Assembly: GCF_024868665.1 (NCBI RefSeq)
Contig: NC_079904.1
Location: forward strand, 17,436,653 to 17,500,652
From: Triplophysa rosa
Lineage: Eukaryota > Chordata > Actinopteri > Cypriniformes > Nemacheilidae
Length of the DNA: 64,000 nucleotides
Reading direction: 5' to 3'
The number at the start of each line of letters is the position of its first letter. Positions within the stretch are counted from its first letter, which is position 1. The notes below the pieces were generated by a model. It made no database searches. It had not been told where the DNA came from and saw only the letters and a list, made by a program, of their open reading frames with translations. Shown piece after piece: positions 49,401 to 60,641 of this stretch. The translations under genes were made by a program, and so were the position numbers.

Positions 49401-52400
49401 ATAAAGTTCAGCCATAGCTGGTCTCTCTCATACAATGAAAGTGGATGGTGACTGCAGCTTAAAAGTTCGAAATACGAAATAAACACTATAAAATCATCAT
49501 AAAAGCAGTCCATATGACTGATGGGATATATTCCAAGTCATCCACAGCCATATGATAGCTTTGTGTGAGGAACAGACTTAACTGTAATTATGACATCCGC
49601 AGTAACCATTCACTTTAATGGTACACACAAGAGCAGCTATTAATTACTCATTTCATATTCAACAGAAGAAAGAAAAGTCATACGGTTATTAAAGACATGA
49701 AGGTGAGTTAATGATCATTTCATTTCTGGCGTAACGTTTTCTTAGTAATAAGGTCCCTGCATGCTACTACTAACATCCATACTCATTCACGTACAGTATA
49801 TCTTTCCGTCACTGTTCCACGCTGCTTCCAGCATTTTGCATCGTATATTATTGAGACTCCATTTTGTGTAGGCACTGGTGTGTGACAGGAGAACATGCTT
49901 GTGTATATGGCTCCCCACACTGCTCTATAGTCTATACTCTCTCGCCAGCTTTACTTTGTATAACACTCATTAATACAAATAGGCCTGCAGTATACAGCAC
50001 GTAGGCACCCATATGTGCTTCTAAAACATTTAACGTCAAAGACTACGGCCTCTCTTTCTGCTATACAGTAGATTCCGCTGTTCATCTATATACTTGACTA
50101 CATACAATCGTTTCTGAAATGTTAACGTTTAGCATGATGCTAGGCTAATTCCGTCACAGAAAACATCACATATTCCCTATTAAAACTTTAAACTGTACCA
50201 AAATTGAACTAATGTAGTTCATGTTAAAGGGTACAACAGATGTACCTACTGTAGTGCTCCATTGACTAGCTAAAGCTACATTTTGCCTCTTTTTTTATCC
50301 CACAGTGTAAAAACATAACAGACCATATTGTCTGCATGTTTTTACTTTCTTAAAAATATGTTCTTTTGCGTTCTGCAGAAGAAAGAAAGTCATACGGGTT
50401 TGACATGAGGGTGAGTAAATGATGACAGATGTAAACGATCCCTTTAAGGTGCAGTAACACTAGGCTTAATTCAGTCTCCACTGACTAGCATTCAACCCTG
50501 TGCAAAAATCTTTTGCCCTGTAGTTTTCAATGAACTCATGAATTCACTGTGGCCGTTCAAAATTCAACACAAGAGCACATTTCATGCATATTACTACTCT
50601 CACAAACCACTGCCGTGCATTTCGTACACATCAAACGCGCAATACACTATACAGCACTGCGCTAGAGTTCACGCCATAAATGATTTAGTCTCAATCACTT
50701 ATGAAGAATCTCTCCTGTGGTGTCTTGTGATTGGTTAACTTTACCATATGCCAAGTACAGTTCGTCAATGTTCCTGTTTTTTACAGATCCTCCAGGCTTT
50801 TCATAACCCTGGCCCTGCCTGCAGAAGAGCATTTATCATTTCCACAGCACACGTGGTGTAAGGCGTGTGTGCAGACGGCTGGGTTCGCTCCAGACCAGAG
50901 GGGTCTCCAGACGACTCGTTAGCTCTGGTGTTGCCTGGATATCAGACACGGCTGCGAGCCTTGGTGTGTGCGTTTCTGATGGGCACTCTGTTTAAATCAA
51001 GACTGCAGTGCACCCAAGACATATTCTCCTATTTAAATACAAGATTCACTATTTTTTTAACAAAGACCTTGTGGGTTAGTGGTACTGGAGACAATGGTGT
51101 TATCAGAACTTACAGCCATTCGTAGTGTATAAAAATCCATTAACACTAAATGTGTCTTCTGCATTGTTATATGGATAGTTCATACAAAAATGAAAATTCT
51201 TTCAGCATTTACTCATCCTCAAGTCAAGCCCATATGACTTGCTTTCTTCTGCAGGACACAGAATATATTTTGAAGAATGTTAGTAACCAAACAAAAGAGG
51301 ACCCCAATGACTCTCATTATATGGACATTTCTCAAAATATCTTCTTTTGTGTTCTGCAGAAGAAAGAGTCATACATGTTTTAAATGACATGAGGGTGAGT
51401 AAATGATGACAGAATTTTTACATTTAGGTGAATTATCCTTTTAATACAGTGGGATCCAAAAGCACACAGTAAGACCACACTGAAAATCTAGTTTCAACCT
51501 GGAATAAATAAGCTTTAGGATTCTGAAAAGTCTAATACACAAAAGCTATGACTTAAAATGAAATCTTTAGATACTGCTGTTTAAGATGCACTGCGTATAG
51601 GTCACTAATCAAATGTAAGCAAACCCCTTTTTACAAAAGGTCAGATTTTATTTCTTCCACCGAAGCGCATAAGATGCTCTTTGGAACATTGTCGGATCAT
51701 GCTGGGATAAGACCAGAGGTGGGTAGTAACGCGCTACATTTACTTCGTTACATTTACTTGAGTAACATTTTGGAAAATATGTACTTTTTAAGTAAAATTA
51801 AAAGTGTGTACTTTTACTCTTACTTGAGTTAAATTTCTAATAGAAAATCTGTACTTTTACTTCGTTACATAACTTACATTGCGTGACGTTCCTTCGTTCC
51901 TTCATTTTAAAATATCCATTATAAAATGCGTTGTTTATTTCAAGGTTGTCGTCTCTTTTTACGGGCATTCCCGAGTGATCGATTCTTTTGAGTCGATTCT
52001 TTTGAAAGCATTAATTGAACAATGGTCAAAACCATTTGAATAGGCTAATGAATCAGTTCAAATGATTTGTTCAGTTCGCAGCACGATCTGAATCATCTGA
52101 AGCAGGATTACTCACTCCTCGTAGCGCGAAACTTAAGAACACGCAGAACACAAAGAGCGTTGGATGAAGTGGATATTAATCTATATCTATACAATCAAAA
52201 CTGCAAATGTGTCATATTGTTTGCCAGCAATGATAAATGCCCGCCATATGCGCGCACCCGCGCGACCTGTTCGTCAGACACAGCAACATGCGCGTTACCT
52301 GTCAGACACAGAGACGTGGGCTTGCAGAAATATACATTTGAAGAACAGAAGGAAGAAAACTTGTTGATGGGCGTGTGGTTCACTGTTTACTGTTTGTTTA

Positions 52401-55400
52401 CAAGTAAGAGCGTTTCACAACACACACGTGACACAACACGAGAAAACATGAGCTTTGTTCAAAAATGTGTATTTCATTTAAGAGAGCACTGCAGATGTTC
52501 TAGATCATCTTAGGAAATGCTCTGAGTTTAGTTCATGCTTTAGTTTGACATGGTCTATTATTCTAAATAAGTTGTGTAAACTACATTGACATCAGGACTA
52601 GATGAAATTTACAGAAATGCTTGTCTCTTCTGTGTTTGTCTATTCTTTAGTCTCTCTAGTATATTGCAAAGATATCTGCTTATGATAATTAAAAATATTG
52701 ATTAAAATGTCATATTAAAATATTGGCGTTAATATTAATTTTATGTAGTAGGCCTATATAATCAGATACAAAGTAACTAAGTAACTAGCTACTTGAGTAG
52801 TTTTTTCATTGCATACTTTTTTACTTTTACTCAAGTAATTTTTAGAATAGTGACTTTTACTTTTACTTGAGTAACAATTTCTCTAGTTACTTGTACTTTT
52901 ACTTGAGTAACAATTTCTCTAGTTACTTGTACTTTTACTTGAGTAACAATTTCTCTAGTTACTTGTACTTTTACTTGAGTAAAGATTTTGGCTACTCTAC
53001 CCACCTCTGGATAAGACGGATCATAAAGTTTCGCGCAAAATTGCAAAGTTTTTGCCAGCTGGAGTGCATGCTGTCATTAAAGCAAAAAGGGGACAATCCT
53101 AACTAAACATTACCCCAAGAAAATTAATATCAAATCCTCAATGAATCTTTCCACCTACATTGTGATGTTGAGATCAATTTAGCAGTAAGTTAGAAAAGTT
53201 TTGTTGGGTAAGTTCATATTTTTAGTAGTAGTAGTAGTTTTGTCAGTATTTTTATCATACTTTCTCGAAAAAAAAAGTGCAGATGTGTGCTGAAGGTATC
53301 TTTCAGTAATGTTTTATGTTCAATATTGGCCCTTTTTCAATTTTAATAGAGGGGGCAGGACATTTTTAGAAATTATGGACACAAATTGACTCAAATCCGG
53401 TTTCAAACTTTTTAACGCAACATTTTAAAGACCCACTAAAGTGCATTGAAGTGTACTTTGTTTAATGCATTGGTGTAATGAAACCGGAAGTTACAGTAGG
53501 ACTTCTAAAATAGTCAATAATGTTTTGTTTACCTATACAGCCTGGAATTTAATGAGAAGTTGAATCCAGAACAATGTCATAAAAACTGATCCAAATACAA
53601 TCCGTATAGGTGAAAGCGCAAGACTGTACCTTTTGAATGCTTATATATTCTAAATGCGAATTGTGTCAATGTTTTGGAGCACACTAGTTATACTGTACAT
53701 ATCCCTTAAAGCTAACAAATTTAAAACTTTGGGACTTTAAAACTTGATCTGAACTTTGATTTGTTGTTAACATAAGTTTAATGGTGATGTAAACCATAAT
53801 GGTTAAATGTGTGTGTGTGAAATGGTTACATTCCTGTAGTAATGATTATGTGTGTGTTTTACCTCAGGGATGAGGCGGTTCAGCTGTCTGACACGGTTTT
53901 GGTGGGAGGGGTGTGTGGACAGCCACTCTGGGATGTTGGGCTCTCCTTTCAACTGTTCAGAGATCTCCATCTGCTGCCAGAACACTGGGCCCGCCCTCAC
54001 ATCAGCACACGCCTAACACACAGACAAATCTCCATAAATACGCCTACAGAAACGATTTTCTTGCACATTTACGCCTCGCCATCATCAAAGGAATCAAACA
54101 GGGCGATGACACATGCTACCCCCCAGGGTGCTCTGAGCACTGGACATCGTCATTAACTGGAACTGGAGCCTGGAGCAGACTCGCTCACAGAGACAGGCAT
54201 GACTCATGACTAGTCTAGCTAGCCTCGCACCGTTACCGCAGCAACGTGCCAGTGTCCTTCACCGGGCAGGCTGTGTCAGGCGAATGGATCTGGGCCCATT
54301 TACGAGCAGCGGGCGTTCTGTTATTGCTACTAATAATGGTTACTCTATAATGGTGCCAAGTATGGGACCAGGAAACATGCTGACAGGATGAGTACTACAC
54401 CGTGAATCAGACGACTGCCACATACAGACTTTTTCAGTAAACTGTTTGTAAAACCACAATGCCATCTAGAGGTCATGTTTGATACAGCAAGTATATTACT
54501 AATAGAAAGAGGGTGCTCCACCACTACAGGTTTGTCTAATCTTTCACTATATTTCACTGGCCTGTATACTTTAATTATATTTGTAGTAATCAGCTTTTGC
54601 TATTTTTATAAAGTGGTTGCTTAAAGGGTTACTTCACCCATAAATGAAAATTCTGTCATCATTTATTCACCTTCGAGTTGTTCCAAATCTGTATAAATTT
54701 CTTTGTTCTGATATTTGGAAGAATGCTTAAAACCAGACAGATTTTTCACCCAATTGACTCCCATAGTAGGAAAAATTACTAGTCAAATTTGGGTGAAGTA
54801 TACCTTTAAGGGTGAAGAGTCAATGATTTCACACCTTTCGGCAAAATAAAAAGATTTTTAGCAAATAAGTTTGTAATATGGGCAAACATTTTATTTTATT
54901 TTTTTTTCACTTAAAAAGGTTACCAATTTTAGAAACATTTATATTCTATGCCAGAATTTTCCAGGATTCCTGCGATTTTATACATTTCCATGACTTCGAA
55001 CTTGGAAATCAGTTCTCAGGAAAAAATTCAACTATAAAAATTATAGTTACTAATCAAAAAATTATTTAAGCACAAACTTCACCCTTAAAATACAATCATT
55101 ACAATGACAGTTCCCTGCCCAACTTTGTTGGTCACTTAGAATCTTTCTAAAACACAAAAACGGCCCAGATCTTATAAAGTTTATCACCAATCTTCGATCA
55201 GGTTACACCAGCAACATTTCCTCTTCATATGTGTCTCTCATATCAAATATTTATTATAAGAACATCTGATTCTGAAATCTCAAATGATCTTATCAACAAG
55301 TGTATTTAATAATATCTCTAGTACCTTGGCAGCCAGCTGCAGGCCAACCTGATCCGCCTCTGCCTCCAACTTTCGACTGAACGGCCGATCAAATGAGAAC

Positions 55401-57776
55401 TACAGCACATACAGAGAAAATGAGAGAGAAAATAAGTCAGTAAATGAGCCATTTTAACAAATCACACAGCAGTTATATTGGGTAAACAGAGGAAAATGGA
55501 CAAACTGAAAAAAAAACAGTGAACCATATTTGGAGAGCAAAATGACTGATATAAAAAGCCAAACCTATTAAAATGTAATTTATTTTGAATGTAATGGGGA
55601 AAGAAGAAGAGAAGCCAGGAAAGAAACGGATGAAAATACCCACATAAAAGCAGAACAAAAGAATACAAAGTATCTATGAAGGAAAACACTACAAAAACAA
55701 AAGTGCATTAAAACTGAAAGTGGGCCTTTGTTTCACGCCACACAGCCATTCAGAAAATGCTAATTCAATATCCATTTAGAAGACAAATAAATGGAGCTGA
55801 AGTGAATTTTAAGTAAGCTCAAATTGAAGTCATGAGAAAACCAAATAATATAGGATCTCCTCTGAGATACTGTTATTGTTTTACAATGGTGGCGAGAGAG
55901 CACTTCAGAAGGTTTCTTTGAGCTTTAGTGGAGGAATAAAACTTGTTTAAAGGGTCCTTTAGTGGATTTTACAATCAATTTTAAAGGACTGTTTGCATCG
56001 CTAATGGCCAAAACACGACCTAATCTTATATTATAAATATATAAACGTAATATAATTTACTCTTAACAAACACAACGTTATTCTTAAATAATATAAAAAA
56101 TGTACATGATGTGTATGAATAAAATCATTTTTTAAAGGTACACTGTAGCGAGGAATGCGGGACGAGATCCGTGGGGCAGGAAGGCGGGGCCGGTGGCATG
56201 AGTGATAATGAGTATCAGCTGTACGCGCACCGGTCCCGCATGCCTCACGGGGGGAGCTCGGGAGCATAAGAGGACGAGCGACAGGAGGAGAGAGGACCGG
56301 CCCGGAAATGCTAAGTTTTGTTTATGTGTTTATGTCCGTGTGGCCTTTTTACTGCTGGATTTATTGTTTATTTATTTTGATTAAATGTTTTGAATGTTCG
56401 CCGGTTCCCGCCTCCTTCCTTCCGTTTTATTGAGTTTATTACATACACCAAAAATAAAAATGCCTGGAAAAAACTGAACCAGGTGTTGACTAAGTAACAT
56501 GCTGTAATGCAATGCTTGGAGCGTTTCCACTATAAAATTATGTATGTATATACAGTGAGGGCAATAATTATTTGATCTCATGCTGATTTTGTAAGTTTGC
56601 CAGCTTACAAAGAAATGAAGGGTCTATAATTTTTATGGTGGGTTTATTTTAACTGATAGAGATAGAATATTTTTAAAAATCAGCGGAAAAAATGTTATAT
56701 AAAGGTTATAAATTGCTTTGCATTTCAGTCAGTGAAATAAGTATTTGATCCCCTACCAACTAGCAAGAATTCTGGCTCCACAGATTGGTTATGTGCCTAT
56801 ATGGACCACAGATTAGTCCTGTCACTTTAAGAAAGTACTCCTAAATCAGCTTGTTATGTATATAAAAGATGCCTGCCAACAGAATCTGTATCTTCCAGTT
56901 CAACCTCTCCAACACCATGGTCCAGACCAAATAGGTTTTAAAGGATGTCAGCGACAAGATTGGAGACCTGCACAAACCTTGAATAGGCTACAGACAGAAG
57001 CTTGGTGAGAAGGAGACAACTGTTGGTGCGATTATTTGGAAATAGAAGAAATACAAAATAACTATACTGCTCCTTGCAAGATTTCCCCAATGGAAAGATG
57101 ATCATGAGAAAGGTTAAAGATCAGCCCAGAACTGTCTCTATCAGTTAAAATAAACCTACCATAAAAATTATAGACCCTTCATTTCTTTGAAATCAGCAGG
57201 GGATCAAATTATTATTTCCCTCACTGTATATTGTTATGAAGGCTTTTCATGATTAAAACAGTTTCAGTTCAAGATGACTCGGATTGTACATTCCTAAAAC
57301 CATGGGTTAACATTCTTGCACTTCTGTATCAGCAAGATAAAATGCCATCTGAATCCTCCCAGTCTGTTTTAAGCCCCCTGAGACATTTTCCCATTACCAT
57401 TTGTCTAGTTTGTAAACATTTTTTTTATCAAAGGGTAAAACAACTACTCACACAACACACAGGTTTTCTCTACAAAGCGATACGGGCTGTTGAATTCCTT
57501 CATAAACATCTGTTGGCAATGGATCTATCTGCTTTTTTTCACAGTGTATAAGCTTGACACCGTAATGTAGGCCGTTGTTAAGCGCACTTAACCAGTATTG
57601 TTTTGATGGAAAAGCAATAAAAGTGTGAATGAGAAGTCAAAGGTCACCTGGACTAGTTTACTTTGAATCCAATGGCCAAGCACAGCCAAACTGTCACGAG
57701 GACAGATCGCCCAGATCGCAGTTAACAAGATGAGAGACAACAACTCCACCACGTGAGACAAACTGGCCTGCTCTGC
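44097..57776 (-). CDS. oma1: OMA1 mitochondrial metalloendopeptidase, C-terminal exons
   Basis: Four exons, 57776-57648, 55399-55325, 54012-53863 and 44348-44097, all phase 0 with GT-AG borders, encode the last 201 residues. Recognised OMA1 blocks are a hydrophobic segment followed by [38 protein letters not shown], whose Glu in EAEAD is the third zinc ligand of M48 peptidases; [20 protein letters not shown]; and [19 protein letters not shown]1 is an inner-membrane zinc protease that cleaves OPA1 and DELE1 under mitochondrial stress. The exon carrying the HExxH motif is not in the window and should lie beyond 64000. The last intron is 9.5 kb and filled with transposons. Exon sequence is intact, so the gene is probably functional. 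Confidence 0.9.
44349..45356. other. oma1 intron, start of the repeat-rich part
   Basis: Contains a partial Angel-like MITE end (TTAAAGTGATAGTTCACTGT, about 44780). Otherwise nothing recognised. Confidence 0.45.
45700..45785 (+). repeat. LINE 3' tail fragment
   Basis: GCCGCTTTGAAGCAATGCAA and GCACTATAAAATTAAATTAA resemble L2-type tails with short terminal repeats. Family uncertain. Confidence 0.45.
46104..46334. mobile_element. Palindromic MITE, GAAGAGTTTGGTTCC ends
   Basis: GAAGAGTTTGGTTCCAAAA at the left is complementary to TTTTGGAACCAAACTCTTC at the right. It follows a (TA)n run. A decayed relative is at 22575-22860. Confidence 0.75.
46338..46450. repeat. GT/GC-rich microsatellite
   Basis: (TG)n, (TGCG)n and TGTGCG units. 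Confidence 0.9.
46741..47460. other. oma1 intron, nothing recognised
   Basis: No repeat family or exon identified. Confidence 0.4.
47464..47862 (-). mobile_element. SINE3, 5S-rRNA-derived SINE
   Basis: On the minus strand it starts with a 5S-rRNA-like head: CATATCACCCTGTAG and then ACTTGGATGGGAGATCTCCT (about 47800-47770), matching the box C region of the 5S gene promoter. The body (GGCCTGCAAGGGGTGCTCAC and, on the plus strand, AGTCAGGACCTCGGTTTAAC) matches zebrafish SINE3. The part between the head motifs is diverged. Such SINEs are transcribed by RNA polymerase III. Confidence 0.75.
47960..48720 (-). repeat. TGGACCACAAAACCAG repeat, split by a nested insertion
   Basis: The two halves (about 47990-48262 and 48605-48720) correspond in reverse to 34838-35230. 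Between them sits a foreign 342-bp element. Confidence 0.6.
48263..48604. mobile_element. Nested TIR element, TTAAAGC(C/A)A ends
   Basis: Left TAAAGCAATACTATAGAACT pairs with right AAAACTACAAAGTGTGGCTT. Contains a poly-G patch (48420-48440). Confidence 0.6.
48721..49301. other. oma1 intron, AT-rich with (TA)n at about 48905-48922
   Basis: Nothing else recognised. Confidence 0.4.
49302..49735. mobile_element. Angel-like MITE
   Basis: TTAAAGGGATATTTCACCC at the left, CATGAAGGTGAGTTAATGAT at the right. The right terminus has decayed. Confidence 0.65.
49736..50359. other. oma1 intron, nothing recognised
   Basis: No exon or named repeat. Confidence 0.4.
50360..50449. repeat. Angel-like MITE, right arm only
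   Basis: TTCTGCAGAAGAAAGAAAGT ... GAGGGTGAGTAAATGATGAC ... CCCTTTAAGG. Confidence 0.6.
50450..51169. other. oma1 intron, nothing recognised
   Basis: A few frames of 60-86 codons lack motifs and splice support. Confidence 0.4.
51170..51443. mobile_element. Angel-like MITE
   Basis: ATGGATAGTTCATACAAAAA at the left, GGGTGAGTAAATGATGACAG and GTGAATTATCCTTTTAA at the right. Confidence 0.65.
51706..53017. mobile_element. Non-autonomous Tol2-like hAT element with 8-bp target duplication
   Basis: Bases 51714-53009 run from CAGAGGTGGGTAG to CTACCCACCTCTG and are flanked by gataagac (51706-51713 and 53010-53017), a perfect 8-bp duplication as made by hAT transposases. Subterminal ACTTTTACTTGAGTAA repeats resemble those of Tol2. 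The internal 148-codon frame at 52067-52513 shows no transposase motifs, so mobility would need an enzyme from elsewhere. Confidence 0.85.
52859..52966. repeat. Three tandem 36-bp subterminal repeats in the hAT element
   Basis: Three near-perfect copies beginning ACTTTTACTTGAGTAACAAT, followed by a partial fourth. Confidence 0.9.
53018..53862. other. oma1 intron next to the WLSTHPSH exon
   Basis: Nothing recognised besides short TAG and GT runs. Confidence 0.4.
53863..54012 (-). CDS. oma1: oma1 exon with WLSTHPSH motif
   Basis: 50 codons. Acceptor GTTAG, donor GTAAAA. Contains [20 protein letters not shown] and the invariant STHPSHxNR block of M48 peptidases. Confidence 0.93.
54013..54620. 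other. oma1 intron, repeat-poor
   Basis: Moderate GC and no exon recognised. Confidence 0.4.
54621..54810. mobile_element. Angel-like MITE, internally deleted
   Basis: TTAAAGGGTTACTTCACCC at the left, GGGTGAAGTATACCTTTAAG at the right. Confidence 0.7.
54811..55324. other. oma1 intron, AT-rich
   Basis: Nothing recognised. Confidence 0.4.
55325..55399 (-). CDS. oma1: oma1 exon with EAEAD zinc-ligand motif
   Basis: 25 codons, [18 protein letters not shown] and AAK. Acceptor TGTAG, donor GTAC. Confidence 0.92.
55400..56138. other. oma1 intron
   Basis: Nothing recognised. Frames here lack motifs. Confidence 0.4.
56139..56448 (+). mobile_element. Solo LTR, 300 bp, with 5-bp target duplication
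   Basis: Bases 56144-56443 run TGTAGCGAGG...TTTATTACA and are flanked by tacac (56139-56143 and 56444-56448). Orientation is not certain. It sits in an oma1 intron. Confidence 0.75.
56553..57226 (+). mobile_element. Tc1/mariner element remnant
   Basis: Ends CAGTGAGGGCAATAATTATT and the matching TATTTCCCTCACTG, flanked by TA. The long inverted repeats contain TATTTGATC and AATTTTTATGGTGGGTTTATT. Between them is a decayed transposase N-terminus on the plus strand (blocks [12 protein letters not shown] and [14 protein letters not shown], with stops). The catalytic domain is deleted. Confidence 0.8.
57227..57647. other. oma1 intron
   Basis: A 100-codon plus-strand frame (57249-57551) lacks motifs. 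Confidence 0.4.
57648..57776 (-). CDS. oma1: oma1 exon with hydrophobic helix
   Basis: 43 codons from [13 protein letters not shown] through the hydrophobic [13 protein letters not shown] to IQSKLVQ. The acceptor CAG follows a pure (CT)n tract; donor GTGACC. Confidence 0.9.

Positions 57777-57778
<2 letters not shown>

Positions 57779-57810
<32 letters not shown>
57779..57810. repeat. (GA)n microsatellite forming the oma1 polypyrimidine tract
   Basis: About 16 GA units on the plus strand, i.e. (CT)n immediately before the acceptor CAG of the oma1 exon. Confidence 0.85.
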
Positions 57811-57815
<5 letters not shown>

Positions 57816-58176
57816 TCAAGCAAACGTCAGAAATTCATTATAGTTTTTTTTTAGCTTTGCTGATTTCATCGTTTATCTACTATGCTAACAGCCCTGATTT
57901 TGCCAGCACGCTCAATTAGGAACAACACAGGAAAGCAAACAAAAAAACAAATTTAACAAAGAGAGACACAATAAATCACAATCCATTATAATTACAACAC
58001 ACATTTGTTCTGATGAGGACAAACAACATGAGAAAACACATGCTCATAATCAGACGGGGAGATGCTGCAATGCAGATAACTCCAGTTGTGTATTTTATAG
58101 TCATACACACAGAGTTGTGTTAAAGTGCTTTCAGACACAATTTCTTTGAATTGTGTGTCCCACGCAGGTTAAACTG
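57811..58176. other. oma1 upstream intron (inferred)
   Basis: No further oma1 exon found to the right. Nothing else recognised. Confidence 0.4.
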
Positions 58177-59589
58177 CACTGTAAAAAAACTTGCAAAATG
58201 TTCTCCCTACAAAGATAAATAAGTAATTTAAACAAAATTTTTAGTTAAAGGATTTATTCAAATTATTGTTTTATATATATACTACACAAAATTAGCCTAA
58301 ACATGTTTCTAACAAAGATTATTTATTTGAATGGACTTAGATTCTCAAGTTTTAGGCCAAAATGTGTCAGAAAGTTTTACAAAACAATTTACAAAACAGT
58401 GTATTCTGAACAAACAATATTGCAAGAGTTTGAAAGTTCCCAAGATGCATTGCATCATGTTCAATTCTGTGTTTATTATTTGTTTTTCTTTTAAAGATTA
58501 GTGTTTTAGTTCTTGCTGGCTTAATTTATGCTTTAATAACGTTGTTACTAGTTATCTGTTGATTTTAGAGTTTTTTTAATGAATGATGGTTTTTGATTGT
58601 TACCATGGTTGAGATTTGTGTGTTCAATGTTGAGGTGTAAAGTTCAGTTTATGCTCGTAACAAAAATGTAACAACGCGTCGACCCTACGCGGACCACAAG
58701 CACTGGGATTGGTCCCCCTCCCTCAGGTCAAAAAACTCTGCAATAGTCATGCTCAATCAAAAGCATTTCCGAATGAATTATCTAAATAAATTATTTGTGC
58801 TTGTGTATTAAACATCTCAAATCTACAACAAAAGTGACTGTTTACTTGCCACTATCACTGCTAATGCATCTCAAACCAGCTGCTTCTTCTTTGGCTCTTG
58901 TCTTGGTTACACTAGCAACACGCGCGTGGGCACAGCGTCATTAATGCCTAGTGGTCATTGCCTGTCAAGTATAAATGAAAACCGACATGTAGGCTACGGC
59001 GTAGAGGCTACGGCGTAGGTCTGATGCTCGAGTATAAAATTACCTTAAAGGCAGGGTGTCCGATTTCTCTTAGCCGTTGTTGATGTTCAAATCACCAAAA
59101 CAAACACACCCCTACCCCCATCTTTCGCTTTCGTCAGCGCTCGGCTCGGCTAATGTCCCTCCTGTGCACTGTGCACCTTCCTGCTGATTGGCTACAAGGT
59201 TGTTTTGGTACTCGGCCCGACTCAGTTGTCTAAAGCGTAATTCGGAAATCGGTTACCCCACCTTTAAGTGCATGACACATGAGCATAACCGGTATAAATG
59301 CACCCAACACAAACGGTTTAAACAGTTAATTGATCAAAGTTTTGGTCTGTCTGAAGCAGAAAACATGTACAATTGTAGTAAAAGAAAAATACATTTGTTT
59401 ATTTTTAATAACCAATCTCTATTTATGTTCAGCCAACAAAAAATATCTTGTTCTGTTGTTCATTACGTAAACTTCACTATGTTGTTTAAGTTGGGTGGAC
59501 TTCAGTCTCTGTTTGTTGAGTTAACTCAACGTGCTTGTGATAGGTTGCCTTATTGTTTTAAGACCTGACTCAACAATTTTTTTACAGTG
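58177..59589. mobile_element. Possible composite element with CACTGTAAAAAAA ends
   Basis: CACTGTAAAAAAA at 58177 and TTTTTTTACAGTG at 59577-59589. It holds a repeat with GGCTACGGCGTAG blocks (about 58630-59040) and a TAAAGGCAGGGT...CCACCTTTAA MITE (59043-59270). The pairing of the outer ends is tentative. Confidence 0.4.
59043..59270. mobile_element. MITE, TTAAAGGCAGGGT / ACCCCACCTTTAA ends
   Basis: Inverted ends and a GC-rich core. Recognised as a common fish MITE type. Confidence 0.6.
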
Positions 59590-59596
59590 TCTCACA

Positions 59597-59981
59597 TAAA
59601 GGACTATTGTGTAGTTTTTAGTGGCATCTAGTGGTGAGGTTGCAAATTGCAACCTACAGCTCACTCCTCCCCCCTTCCTTTCAAAGCACTACAGAGAGGA
59701 CTAAGATGTAATCACGTTTTCGCTTCTTTCCCGAATGAGATAATGCATTTATGCATTCTGTAGAGCAGTTTGTCTGTTTAGGGCTACTGTAGAAACAACA
59801 TGGTGAATTCCATGCAAGGGGGACCCTCTGTGTATGTAGACAGAAATAGCTCATTCTTAGGTAATAAAAACATAACGCTTCATTGTGTAAGGTCTTTATA
59901 CACCTCTGAACACATAGTTGTGTATATTATATTGCATTTCTGTTAAACGATCCTCGAGAATTACACACTGGACCTTTAAAC
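59597..59981. mobile_element. TIR-like repeat, AAAGGACTATTGTGTAG ... CACTGGACCTTTAA
   Basis: Terminal AAAGG(A/T)C and GGACCTTTAA with GTGGCATCTAGTGGTGAGG inside. Resembles a dispersed fish repeat; no ORF. Confidence 0.5.
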
Positions 59982-60054
59982 TGTATATTATATTTGTAAA
60001 GTATAAAACATTTTGCATTTAAAGTGATGGTTCACAAAAAAACAAAGAGATCAG

Positions 60055-60603
60055 ATGTTTAACTGAATGTGCATTTGGTAGTGAATCATGAAACACAGAA
60101 GTTCCATCGAATAATGGAATGCATAGTCGATATAAAAAACTGGATGAGTAACAACTTTTTATTACTGAACTCGGACAAAACGGAAGTGTTACTTATTGGA
60201 CCGAAAACTGCTATAAGTAACAACCAAGAATACTGTTTGATACTGACGGATGTTCCATAAAACCCTCGTCGTCAGCAAAGAATCTTGGCGTTCTATTCGA
60301 TAGTAATCTGTCATTTGAGAGCCACGTCGCCAACACCTGTAAAATTGCGTTTTTCCATTTTAAGAATATATCCAAACTACGTCATATGCTGTCAATCTCA
60401 GATGCAGAGAAGTTAATTCATGCATTCATGACATCAAGACTAGATTACTGTAATGCACTGTTAGGTGGTTGCCCTGCAGGCTTATTACAAAAACTCCAAT
60501 TGGTCCAAAACGCGGCAGCTCGAGTTCTTACACGTACAAAAAAGTATGAACATATTAGCCCGGTTCTGTCAACCTTGCACTGGTTACCTATAAAGCATTA
60601 AGC
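60055..60603 (+). pseudogene. L2-type LINE reverse transcriptase C-terminus
   Basis: Blocks in order on the plus strand: IKNWMSNNFLLLNSDKTEVL (60069-60260), then after a frameshift NLGVLFDSNLSFESHV, LIHAFMTSRLDYCNALLGG, LQLVQNAAARVLTRTKKYEH and LHWLPIKH. This is the C-terminal RT and tail of an L2/CR1-group LINE, 5'-truncated. It is cut at 60603 by a foreign segment. Confidence 0.8.
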
Positions 60604-60641
60604 TCAATGCTAAGACTATTTGATGCAACAAGAAAACTTGC

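Noticed and set aside
52067..52513. 148-codon frame inside the hAT element as a transposase fragment
   Set aside because: It shows none of the hAT catalytic or dimerisation motifs.
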